From positions 310,001 to 374,000 of the forward strand of contig LLEY01000037.1 of NCBI GenBank assembly GCA_001414485.1: a DNA stretch of 64,000 nucleotides, given 5' to 3'. Each line of letters starts with the position of its first letter. Positions within the stretch are counted from its first letter, which is position 1. The notes under the pieces are model-generated. The model did not search any database. It saw only the letters and a list, made by a program, of their open reading frames with translations, and had not been told where the DNA came from. Source of the stretch: Calycina herbarum (taxonomy: Eukaryota > Ascomycota > Leotiomycetes > Helotiales > Pezizellaceae). The translations under genes were made by a program, and so were the position numbers. This document shows positions 34,015 through 45,000 of this stretch, in pieces.

Positions 34015-34188
34015 TTCGCGTCCTAATCGTTCGATTCAAAGGGCGTGGAGAATTCTATTTTATTTAAGTTTGTTCTTATAGGAAGACGTTAACGATATAA
34101 TAGAAGAATAGAAAGGCCGCTAGCCTTTCAACGATATTTCTTAGGCTGTACTTAAGCGTAGGGACACGCTAGACTAAGAAGGGGATAG

Positions 34189-34663
34189 TGTTACAAATCA
34201 CGTATAAATCGTAATATATAGTCTAGACAGCGTTCTAATAGGATAAGGCACAGGTATCTAGGAAAGGAAAGGTAACATAGGAGGAAGTCTAGAAGTGATA
34301 GCACTTGAAGGACTTTAGGATCTCATTATTAGGATTACGTTGGAATCACGTAACTCTGTCAGAGGACACGTGATGATCGCCTACATCGCCTACATCGCTC
34401 GGTTAGCGAGCGATATAAGCGATATGAGGATTTTAGGGCGATATAGGCAAAGGACGAAGGTCCTATATATACTGGCACGTCTGCTATCTAGATAGGAGCT
34501 TCGTGCTCAACTTTAGTTATCAATCTTATCATCTTATTTAACATCTTTGATACAAGTAACGAGTTCGCTTCCAAGTGAACAACCCGGCGCATTCATACTT
34601 CTTACTATATACTAACCTTCGAGACTTAGTCATCTTCGTTTAGTTCGTTTGAGTTTCGTTACA
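34189..34663 (+). repeat. 3' LTR of gypsy element
   Basis: 475 bp, starts TGTTACAAATCACG and ends GTTTCGTTACA, followed by the CTAAC duplication. Confidence 0.95.
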
Positions 34664-34819
34664 CTAACCTAATTATATAAACTATAACGTCGCCGCTTAC
34701 CTTCTAAGCACTAGCGCTATATATTATTACTATCCTCTTCTTACTAAGTTTAAGTACTTTAAATAATTTCCTCGCCTTTCTTAACTATAAAACTTCTACC
34801 TTAGTAAATACGCCTCTTT

Positions 34820-35127
34820 CGCTTTTGTGATAGCCAGCTATTGATGGAATTGCCGAGCCATCGGAACAGCTAAGAATACGTGCCGAGTATGGTACAGCAT
34901 AGATGGTTACGGAACGGTGGATACCGAGTGCACGGAACAGGATTACGGTACAGTTTTGGTTTCAGGATTGTCAGAGCCGGATCGGTACAGACTTTTGTTA
35001 TTGTCCGGCCCTCTTGTATATAGATGCTCTCACTCTCTCTTGAGGAAAGACCAATTTGGTCTTTTCCTTCGTAGAGCCTAGTATTCGGATATGTCATTCT
35101 ATCGAACGCACTTCCATATGCCTCTTT
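34820..35127. mobile_element. Unidentified ~308-bp insert in the pogo relic
   Basis: A segment of balanced base composition lies inside AT-rich RIP-mutated pogo sequence and breaks its C-terminal reading frame. Approximate 12-bp direct repeats, ATAYGCCTCTTT, lie at 34808-34819 and 35116-35127. The ends show weak inverse similarity (GTGATAG near 34,826; CTATCG near 35,100). A TATATA box-like string is at about 35,019. It could be a MULE-like or other DNA element, or a solo LTR of another family; identity is unknown. Lack of RIP suggests a late or single-copy insertion. Confidence 0.45.
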
Positions 35128-35741
35128 TGTAGTAGTATCCGTCTCGTGCCATTACAGCTTTCTCTCTCTCCTCTTTTTAAGCTGATTTGCCTCTTATAAC
35201 GTCTTAAGTTCAGCTCTTATAAGAGTGGCTTCGTATATTATAATTTAAGCCCTCTTAGTAAGCCGATCGAATGCTTTATTAATTAATATAGAAGAGCTAT
35301 CTTAGTATCGTATAATATAGTTTTTAAGATATATAGTCTAGAATTTAAGCTCTATTACATTCTATAGCGTCTTTAGAGTCTAGTTTAGCTTGTTTATAGA
35401 GAGTAGAGTTAGTGTCTTTAGCCTTAGATTAAGGTAAGAAAGGACGTTCTTAGAGTCTTTATACTAAGCTCTTTTATAATCGTACTTATAGCTAAATTTC
35501 GTTTTAATCTCTATATAGCGTTTAATAAAGGTAGAAGTCTAATTCTTACCTCCTAGAGGCGTGTTATGTTTAGAGAGAAGAAGGTCTGCTATTTCTTAAA
35601 CAGCTACTAGCTAAGGTGAGAATCCACGTAAGTCTAGGTTAAGAATATATTATACGATAGCTAGCTCTTCTTTAGAGATAAGTCTTTAAGCATTAGAAGG
35701 CGTATCGAGCTACGAAGGGATTCCGTATATTCAGTCGTAGA

Positions 35742-36197
35742 TGTCACGAATCACGTTTTACGTGATAAGTAGTCCAGACGGCGTTCTAACAGGACAAGGC
35801 ACAACGTCCAGGAAATGGAAGGTAACACAGGAGGGAATCTGTAATGTGGAAGAGCATTTAGGAATTCTAGGATCTCACTGTTAGAAGTTGGTTATAATCA
35901 CGTAACCAGGAAAGGTAAGCGACATAGCCGACGAGTCGACCATGTCGGCCATGGTCGGGAAGATCGACCATGGCGGCCAGGGGATACGAAGGCTCTATAT
36001 AGGACTGGCACGTCTGCCATTAAGATAGGAGCTTCGTGCTCAACTTTAGTTATCAATCTTATCATCTTATTTAACATCTTTGATACAAGTAACGAGTTCA
36101 CTTCCAAGTAAACAATTCATCGTGTCTGTACTTCTTACCTACATACCAACCTTCGAGACTTAGTCATCTTTGTCGAGTTTGTTTGAGTTTCGTTACA
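35742..36197 (+). mobile_element. Solo LTR of the same gypsy family
   Basis: 456 bp, starts TGTCACGAATCACG and ends GAGTTTCGTTACA, closely matching the element's LTRs except for a diverged middle with CCATGG-containing repeats. Flanked by GTAGA on both sides (35737-35741 and 36198-36202), so it arose by insertion followed by LTR-LTR recombination. It splits the pogo transposase N-terminus. Confidence 0.95.
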
Positions 36198-36402
36198 GTA
36201 GAGGGTTATATAAAGCACGTTATAGGCTTTAACACAAGCTCGTATACTACTAAATTAACCTGATATAAAGGCTTAAATAGCTAAAAGAATACGACCCTCT
36301 TTATCAGAGAGCTAAGCTTGATATAGTAGTTGTATTTTTAATTTTTAAGTAAAGTGTCGCGTTTTAGTATTCTTATAATCTACTCGACCGGGAAATACGT
36401 TA

Positions 36403-39400
36403 CAGTTTATTAAAATAACTTAATCCTTCTAAGCTATCTAGTGTTTTAATATTAAATAAATATTACTCGGATAAGTACTTAATATTCTTTTAAAATAGTC
36501 GAGACTTTATTTAATTAACTTAATTAATCTAAATATTCTTGAATAATACTATCTGACAGTTTAACTTACTAAACTTACTAAACTCAATGCTTGTTACTAT
36601 ATAGTATTAACGTGATTAGTTAATTCCTTAATTAGTAAATAAAGCATACTATATCTGCTACTAGATTCGGGTTTGAGACTTCATCTAGAATAGAATACAC
36701 CAAGTTCAGAGTGTCAACTGTGTAAACTAGAGCGGAATAATAGCTCTTATTATGCGAGCTTAATTGGGATAATATAAACTATTGACCAAAACCTTTGACA
36801 CAATTTCACTTAATACTCAAAAAATTAGCACAATCCAAGGTGATCATATTCCAAACTTGAACTCGATACTTGTGGGCAATTATTGTGTACAGAAAGTTGA
36901 ATTTCTCGAGGTACTACATTCCAAAAGCGATGAAATGTCAAATCACTTTAAAACATCTCCGGGAACAGATATAGTGACTAAGGGATGGTTTGGGACTACT
37001 CTTATCTTAATTCTCGATTCGAAAAAGAAAAGAAACCCACAACAGCAGGGACAAGCGAATATTATGCTCACGAGCCATGCATGATACGAATTCTCCATAC
37101 TCTCATCGTGAGCCCTCGAAATCTTTCAGCTTGAGCGTTTGTAATCTAGTCACGAGGTAGGTAAAAGATGTAACGCCTGCTGTAAAATCATAAGTCAGCT
37201 GGCGAAACACTTCAATTTCGTTGAAAGATGAGATTGATTGTCCTAGCTCTTTTGAAAGAAGAACCCTTGATAACAAAAATTTGTGAGAATAAAAGTCTCA
37301 CCGCCTCTTCATATCACTGAACCATAATGAGAAAACTTGTCACATTGTTGCACATCATGATTTCACGGATATTCTCCCTACCGCGCTCCACGAAAGATCC
37401 CATATGAATTCCAACATAAAAGAGAGGGTACCAAGTCAAAGCAGCAAATCAACAACAAACAAAACTGCATCCACAGTCTGACTGCATCATCAAATAACGC
37501 CCAAGACGCATTCAACTTCGTGTTGCAAATGGTAAGTAACCCGCAACTCCTTCATTCCGTGTTTCTGAAGAAACTCGGTGAGGGAACAGGATCGTGAAAA
37601 CTCTTTGCCATTCACGAATATCTGCCACCATATACTAGAGTTGGTAGAGCAGAAGGAGGAAGAGTTTGATATGGTGTATTGTCAAGGATTCGCAATTTTT
37701 GAGATATAGCAAGACTACGAGTTAGTGACGTTCTGATGGGTTTCAAGATGATAAAGGCCTACGTCAAACAAGCACGAGTGCCGACACAGGAGGGAAGCAT
37801 GTAGGATTTGGCAAAACCATGTTGAATTAGAGTCATGATAGATTCTCAATATAATAAATCCACGTCCCTTGAGCTGAACATCTTCTTATGCCTTCTTTAC
37901 CGTTCTAACATATGCCAGAGTCACACCGCCCTCCGCCGAGCACTCGTCATCTCCGACTTTATACTCCAGCTTCTCTCCACTGGCATATTTGGAATTATTC
38001 CCCAAATTAATATTTCCTTTCCCTCGCTCCATAAAAACCCAAACAACATTGTTCGGTAAATCTTCTAAATTTTTGTTTGTGCCGGTGGCAACTTCATAAT
38101 CATAATCGTCTTCGTGAGGCTTAAGGAGTCAGCAAGTCTGTTTCCAAAGTGTGAAAGAGCGAAGAAGTTACCTGCACCGCCCTTTTCTTCTCAGCTTCGT
38201 CTTTGGCAGTGCCCATGACATCCACGGACCTTCTCCAATGTCCTTTAATCTAAGAAAACACTCAACAATAGTTCTGTGCGTGCTGCCAAAGAGCTCTCAG
38301 CTTAGGAACCCCGGAACGTATAGCAGGACCTACCCAAGCAGAAAAACGGCTCCTTCTTTGCGCTGATCTACTATCGTTGTTATTGTTGTGATGGACGACG
38401 ACGATAGCAATTCTTTGCGCGTAAGCTATTCAGCCGAGAATATGTAACCTCCCAGCAGAATGGTGTGTCGCTAGCGCAAGCTGTTGAATACCTATGCGAT
38501 GCTACGTGTAGCTCGATGGCTGGATGCGATCTAACTTTAGCGGATTCCGTCTTCTGTCCAATGTGTATCGATAGTGGAGCGTATATCGTGATCGTGAAAA
38601 GAAGATAAGCCTAAATGTTATACGTCAAAAAATCAGCAGCGCTGCCTTTGGCCGAGGATCGCGGAAGAACCCCACCATTATATAGAGCGGCTTCGCTTGA
38701 GCCGTGTGATCCATCAGCTAGCCCTACCCAAAGCCTTTGACAGCCTCGGACAGCCTCGCGAAATTCCTGAGCTAGTGGCCATATGGCAATCGTAAGACAG
38801 ACGAGAAGGCTCTGTGCTCTTTCGCCAAAAAACTTTGCGTGACTATGGCGAAATGCTCGTCGTACTGGCACTCGCAATAAGAAAAGAATGCCGTCCCTTA
38901 ACTTTCTAAACGATATCGACTTGTTCAAAATTCGCGGAATTAAAGAAGGTGGGCAATGAATTATAAAGGAAATGTGTAAGATGAAAGGGATGACGAGGCG
39001 ACAGGTCTTATATTGGGAGTTCGACTGTGTAACCGAAGAAGACCCTCGCGTAGGCGGGTTGAAGCATTGTGTGAACGCCCTGTATAAGACCTATGTATGT
39101 ATGACCGGATAGCAGGAGAGTGCGCTTCGAGAATTCTTAGGCTGAGCATGCCTAGTCATCAACCCTGCGATTTCCCATTTCTGCCCGGCCACGGGACGTA
39201 CTAAGAAATATCGACTACTCGTTGAAGAAGCTAGGGTTCTGCGTTCTATACTAATCTCGCGATGGATGCAACCAAAGGAATCAAAAAGTTCACAGCATTC
39301 TCATGACACTAGCCAATACCCGCCTTCCATCTCATATGTTGCACATCGACCATTTTCCCGGATCTTCATCTTCCGCGCCTCCAGCTGCACCACATCCCAA

Positions 39401-39526
39401 ATTCCCAATATAAATTAACAAAGTGAGGCACGGAGAAACGCTCCACCACTCAGCCGCAATCCCACACCACTGGTGCCGAGCCACCCTCAACAAGAAATGG
39501 AATCTTGAACCGAAAAACAACTATTT
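36403..39526. other. Gene-free region right of the transposon
   Basis: First ~300 bp AT-rich and RIP-like (contains the second copy of the AT-rich repeat near 36.48-36.66 kb). The rest has normal composition but only short unsupported ORFs. A stretch of richer G+C at about 38,440-39,170 stands out and may be a remnant of an unidentified element. Confidence 0.5.
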
Positions 39527-41419
39527 ATTGCACCTCGCAATGATCCGGAAGTTTTCGTTTCCGAGCTGAAGGAAGCATATAATCACATCTGCCCACTTTA
39601 GAAAACGTGGGCTGAAGTGTAGACGGATCAGGGAAGGAATTGTCGATGTCGATGAGCTTATTGATAACCGAGAACTAATGAAAATGGAGGAAGAAGATTC
39701 ATTGCATTTCGCGACTTTTCGGCAGTTCAGCTTGCCGGTGTAAAGAGGGAATTGTGGTTATATCGAGGCTGGTACAACGTAAAGAGACCAACTAAAAAAT
39801 CACGTCTTCTTGTCGTTGAGCTGATAACAAGGGGACATTGCGTGGGTAACGATCTCGTTGAAGTAATCTAGCAAGCTCTCTGGCCTGCTTTCAAGAATCC
39901 GACTGGGGATTTTTGGAGAGGGAATAGTTATGGAATGTACATAATGTTTAATAATACATGATACAGATAACTAATGACTTGAAAATGGGTTGCTTCAATC
40001 AAACAAGGTATGCCACACTTCCTCAAAACTTGACAACCAGACCCTTTTCGACAACAGTTTTAATCACGAAGACACACAACACAGTCCGTAAATGATCCAA
40101 CTAAAAGATGCCAATATCCCAGAAAAGTGAACGATGTATCTTCAAGTAAAAAATTTCCCATCGGTTATGTTCATTCCCGACAGCTGTTGAAGAAAGCAGC
40201 CGAATACGAAGACGGGAAAGAGATCTGAACGACGGAGACAATATAAACAAACACAGATATTTAAAAACAACATTTTGTTGCAATTCGTAACTATTCGGAA
40301 CAGTCACTATCCGACAGTTTAATATAATCATTTCCTCCCCCACCCCACCAGACCCCAAAAATGTGACTTCGTAAACTGTAAACCAATGAAACCAAGAAGC
40401 TACGGAGATGAAATAAGCTGATATATGCAAGACACTCGACTGGGACTTTTCCGACGAACTGGTAATTCGCCATCCCTTCGACAGCACCTTCATACATCGG
40501 ATCGTTTCGTTTCCGATGTCTTGGTGGGGTCCATGGGAGGGAAACGCAGTCAGATGGAAACATATCACACTCGTGACTCGGCATCTTCCGTCTCCAATAA
40601 ATTGGACAATATCAGACCCAACCAAATCCAACAGAAAGGAAATAAATGAAGATTTATGTATGCACGATAACGAATCCAGTATGCTGAGAACATTTTGTTG
40701 CATATCGCAAAAATTCGGAAAGCGTCGTTTCCGATATCATGGTGGGGTATTATTGTTGAAGAGAAGGATAGGAAGCGGGTGACAAGACATGTGCCGTGGA
40801 TCGGTAACGGAGGGAAACCAATGAAAGACCAAGGAGCTTTTCAAGAAGTGGAAGGTGATATATGGATATCAACAGCTTTAACCCGAGTTATCTTTTCGTT
40901 GCACTTCGTGATTTATGTCGGGTCGGTCCCCATCCGAGAAAATGTTATGTAGAAATGAGAAGGGCAAGAATTGGCGGACGGTTGAAGACGTTGAACCCCA
41001 CCCACGTGGCACTATTTAACGAGCTACAGGGTGGAGAAGAGGCTGGGAGACGAATTAGTGTGTCTTCGCAGAGGTAAGCTGGGATCAATTATGGATAAGC
41101 AAACAGTTCGTTGCACTTCGCAGAAAATCGGAAAGCATTAGTTCCGGTGAGTATATAGGAAAATAATGTAAAGAACCGGATGTTGAGGGATCCAGACGGG
41201 TTGATGTACTGTAAGCGATGCTTACAGGCACGTGCTGTTGGAATTCCGGGGACGGCAAATTTGTTTCAACCAGTCAGCGGCGGGTCGAAGGAAGGTGACA
41301 CTCACTTTCTCTATTTACTTTGAAGTACGTTCAAAGCATCAACTTTAGCTATTAATACCAGTCAGCAGCGGCAATTGCGGACGTTCTTATCAAGAGAAAC
41401 AAATTTATTGCAACTCGCT
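39527..41419 (+). repeat. Cluster of spaced GTTGCA-TCGCA / hairpin motifs
   Basis: Plus-strand copies of RTTGCANNTCGYR start at 39527, 39701, 40277, 40697, 40898, 41110 and 41407, most preceded by TTT. Each is followed 5-10 nt later by a short inverted repeat, best at 40715-40734 (TCGGAAA-6 nt-TTTCCGA) and 40494-40519 (ACATCGGA...TCCGATGT, whose motif half is lost). Successive copies 40277, ~40490, 40697, 40898 and 41110 are 200-213 bp apart, though the DNA between is not obviously repeated. No protein gene is supported here. Confidence 0.7.
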
Positions 41420-42149
41420 CTCGGAAAGGGAATTCCCGATTCAGGAATAATGTAACCCTTATTCCGTCTGCTGCAGGCAGCCACTATACAGAAATGCCAA
41501 CACATCCACTAATAGCTGCGGGAGTATCCTTCGTATTACGGACTGAGAGAAGTTTGGAAGAGAAATCTCGCGGTGGCCGGCAGTAAACAACAACCCCCTT
41601 GTTCTACCACAAGTGTTAACCCAGATAGTTTAGGACAATTTACAGTTGAGCGTTCCAACTATTTTGGTTAATAGTCCCAAATTGTTTAGGATAATTTTAA
41701 ATTACCCTATAAACTTGGAACAACGAGAGCAAGGTAGATAGGTATGAACCTGACATCGCGGGAGAGATGTAAAGTTTGGAGCCGGTCTGTAAGTTTCTTC
41801 TCAATTCATGATATTTCCAAGTCGTGGTACTGCAAAGAAAAATGATAGAGAGCTCAAAATTATGGATGAAGTAGTGCCCGGTTTAGTTGGGAAGGAGGCA
41901 CCTGAAAATTACCAAGGAAAGAACTTGGAGAAGTAGAAGGGAAGGCCAGACGAGACCGAAACTGATATTAAGTCATCGGTAACGCTCGATCACCCTCCCT
42001 GACAAAAACCAACACAACAACTTTTTCAGCTTAACGGTTATCTGTTTGACAACTGTTAATTGTATCTCCAAAACAATTCCTTTAGTGTTTAAATTTACAT
42101 AGATTGCCCGTCATACATATGCCTCCACTTGAGTCTCAAATTGGGTTCA

Positions 42150-42928
42150 CCATTAAAGGTAATGAGGATATCCTATTTCAAGTCTTCTTTTATAACAACC
42201 TCCTTAGCGTTAGAAGGGGGCACATAGTCAAAAACCAGATCAGCAAGATTCTGGGCTAGATCCGGAGCCGGTTTGATACATGTCAGTAGCAATTTGATTC
42301 CAAAACTTTAAAGGCAACTTGCTCAGATGCAAAAGATAAATGCTTCCACCCGGTTCCAAATCAGGAGCAAAAGCCGAAACAAGCTCACTTCTCTCTATCC
42401 CATTTCTCCCTGTTGAACAATGAGTAATAATTTCCTTTTCTGTAGAGACAAGTTACATACTAAAATGCTTTGTAAATTCCAATGTATAGGCCAATCTTTT
42501 ATTCCGACAACTTAAGCGAGCATGAGCCCCCAGTTTGCTTTTCGTGAGAGCGCTCGGAGTTCCTTCAGAAGAGTTCCCAAATTGTAGTATCGATGGACTG
42601 AACCTCACTGTAGCATACTGACTACTCGAATTCACGTATAGGGAGCCATTACGGAGATTGAAATAAGTGGCTTCAAAGTCGAGGAAAGTAAGTTCGGCCT
42701 TCTGAGTTCCATTTGTCCCGTTTTCAGCTGAAGGACCAGTCAATTCGAGACGCTATGTGTCGGCGGGGTCAGATTGAGGGGACACTGTAATCTAGAATGG
42801 GTCCTTTATGTCAGAAACTTCCAATGGTATTCCCAGGCCAGGGAGTTCAGGGAGATATTCTGTGTCACATTCAATACCAGGGTTCGTAAATTCAGAATGG
42901 GAAAAGCGAAAGTGAATAATAATTTCAT
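42150..42928 (-). pseudogene. Degraded secreted-protein-like gene
   Basis: From ATG 42928 there is a signal-peptide-like MKLLFTFAFPIL; in the next frame the sequence continues GIECDTEYLPELPGLGIPL, then crosses two TAG codons into ORF 42453-42743 (TFLDFEATYFNLRNGSLYVN, with N-glycosylation sequons NGT, NGS, NSS). Beyond its stop another frame carries LVSAFAPDLEPGGSIYLL to about 42,250. The layout suggests a small extracellular protein broken by frameshifts and stops. An unrecognised multi-exon gene is an alternative. Confidence 0.35.
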
Positions 42929-43720
42929 GGTGTGTGTTCTTCTTCTGGATGGAAAACTATGTTGGAAAATGAATTCAGAAAGTGATATTTTTAAATTAAA
43001 CAGATGGAAATCCAGTGTTACATATAAGTGAGATCACCATCCGTGGTGATCACCAGTAGGAAGGTCACGTTTTCCGTATGTTCCACAGGAGTAACCATGC
43101 TCTTCCTAAAGTACCATAAGTTCGCCTTATCTCCGATTTTGTCGATAAAAAGTTGACACCCTCGTCAAAGACACAAAATCATATAATACTCAACAACTTA
43201 TTGATAAAAAGATATGAGACTTATGTTATTAATAAGTTAGAGCCTTTCTAGATTTTTTTCTGGTTGGTCTTCAGAGGGGCTGGTGCACGGGTGTCGAAAT
43301 CAGCCGCTTTTTATCGACCCTTAGAGGTCATACCAAGAAGAACCTTGTGCTTGCTGTGCCACCAATCGCGAAGATCTCTCTTCCGATAGGGATTTAGTGT
43401 GGCTCTACCAATGCTGTTCTGCCCAAATGGACATCTGAGTGCCTGCCACTTCACAACTTCGCACGCATGGAAAGAAAAGGTGGAAAAATGAACAATGTTT
43501 TTTTTTAATAGAAAAGCCCCCCCCATTAGCTGAGAATTGATTCCAATCTCAAAGGTTGCGATTTTCTTGATCGCCCTTGTGGATTATAAGAAGTTTTACG
43601 ACAGTATCAAAACCCCACTATCCCTCCATACACGGAGACCAAAAGCAAACCCACAATCCCATCCCAAACACTCAGACATATCTCCTCATTACTCTCCCCA
43701 AAAAAGCATCAAAAGATTTC

Positions 43721-44167
43721 GTTGCAACTCGCACTTCCATCGGAATACCCCCCATCCAGTAACCCGCAACCGGTCAGCTCAAGGTAACACAAAAGAAACC
43801 TTCAGCCCTCGGTCTCACAACCCCATTCATCATCTCCCGCCTCCCAGAATCCATAAACACCAATCCCCTTCTGATCCTCCAAAGAAGCTTCTCTTTTTCA
43901 AACGAAAAAGTAAAATGTCACATATGTTGTTGCACTTCGCAACCCACCACGGAGTCCTCCCATTCCAGTAATACGAACGGACAGCACACATCGGAAGCGG
44001 TTCGGGACGCTTTCTTAGGAGACAAGCTCCGTTACACCGTCACCCTTCCCATCCTCCAGGATTCTATATTTAAGATTTTCGATGTGCTGGCAAGACCTTT
44101 GTAAGGAACATCGAGGTAAGAAAGCGAGCCACCTCCGAAGAAACATGATAATTTGTTGCATTTCGCA
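43721..44167 (+). repeat. Three further GTTGCA-TCGCA motifs
   Basis: Exact GTTGCANNTCGCA at 43721, 43929 and 44155, spaced 208 and 226 bp. Each is followed by a CGGA...ATTCC-type partial hairpin (for example GGACGGAG...TTCCGGTCC at 44173-44197). The 208-bp spacing repeats that of the 40-41 kb cluster. Confidence 0.7.
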
Positions 44168-44738
44168 AAGAAGGACGGAGGGCTTCCATTCCGGTCCATA
44201 CGAGCATAACTTTTTATCGGTCGGCTCGGAGACCCGGGTTTATTGCGGTGGAGGGAAGGACCTGGCTGTTCGTCCGGTGTTCGTGTCACTTTGGAAATTG
44301 GGATGGAGAGATGAAAATGGTTCCTGTATGGTTGAGAATTTCGTCCTACCTTGTCTCATAAACAGTCAACAAACTCTTTCCTGTGTCCATCTTAGAAGCT
44401 CCAGATGTTCAACCCCTCCTTCCCCCACACGGAAACGCCAAGACCGACATGATTGCACGACAATAAAAGCAGCAGTAAATATTTCAGGTTAACACCTGTC
44501 CCAGCTCTCGTTATAAAGTTCTGGAAAAATTAAAGTAAATAATTAAGAATTTTAAATCAATGGAATGATTGAGTTCAGCAACTTTATATCAGACGATAAG
44601 TAATGTCACTCTTGTTTGTACTATCGTCGGAACTTCGTTTTTTAATTTCACACCGTTCTAAAGAGCTAGAACAAGTAACTAGAAATCAGGCAATAATAAT
44701 TATAGTCTTTTATTCTAGTCGTAAGCTCTTTTGTTATT

Positions 44739-44769
44739 TAAAGTTATTCAGTTATGCTGAATAACTTTA
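44739..44769. repeat. Perfect 13-bp hairpin
   Basis: TAAAGTTATTCAG, loop TTATG, CTGAATAACTTTA; perfect inverse match. A related AACTTTATATC string is repeated about 180 bp upstream at 44,580. Confidence 0.7.
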
Positions 44770-45000
44770 TATCGTGCGATATTTGAATAACGAAATAGTA
44801 TTTACTGCCGCTTTTGTTCTCTACCACGAGCCGGCGCCGGTAAAAAGCAGCGTCACCTCGATCGCAAGAGCGAACCTAACTAACCCTCTTCAACTTCATT
44901 GCTATCGCGATCGGTAGAATATATATATCTCAAAACTTCCAGTCAAGTTGTCGAGAAGAATTTACCCATAACATTTCTCATCTTTACGTAAACACACCAT

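Larger units (their letters stand above)
27832..34663 (+). mobile_element. Full-length Ty3/gypsy chromovirus LTR retrotransposon, RIP-inactivated
   Basis: Two 475-bp LTRs (27832-28306, 34189-34663), each TG...CA, flanked by a CTAAC 5-bp target duplication (27827-27831 and 34664-34668). Gag, protease, RT, RNase H, integrase and chromodomain can be read in order on the plus strand through many stops, mostly TAG where Trp or Gln is expected. LTR differences inspected over the first 190 bp are all transitions (C/T, G/A), as expected from RIP. Inserted into the 3' coding part of the pogo relic. An extra antisense ORF lies before the 3' LTR. Confidence 0.95.
27672..36400 (-). mobile_element. pogo/Fot1-like Tc1-mariner relic, host of nested insertions
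   Basis: Termini are inverted: ACGTATTTCCCGG at 27672 and its complement ending at 36400; similarity extends through a further 30 bp (GTCGAGTAGATTA ... AAAACGCGAC). Both ends abut TA, the pogo target (27670-27671, 36401-36402). The left end has a 17-bp subterminal duplication. Minus-strand transposase remnants, full of TAG/TAA stops, run from 36.33 kb: N-terminal psq helix-turn-helix (DKEGRILLAI, SSIRA), interrupted by a solo LTR, then the CENP-B-type domain (DTPSNA, SKEELAIV, LDLRGFSP), then the C-terminal basic region (INKAFDRLTKRA, IRAELKTL) and a degraded zinc knuckle split by the gypsy insertion. The central DDE catalytic domain is absent: the two halves join near 35.39 kb. Native sequence is about 1.1 kb, so the copy was non-autonomous. 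Confidence 0.85.

Noticed and set aside
36782..37084. 100-codon ORF right of the transposon
   Set aside because: Starts at TTG, no similarity, isolated.
40277..44167. Regularly spaced repeats resembling a CRISPR array
   Set aside because: Eukaryotic nuclear context, repeats are only 13 nt plus a variable stem, copies differ, and spacers are ~200 bp with no cas-like genes.
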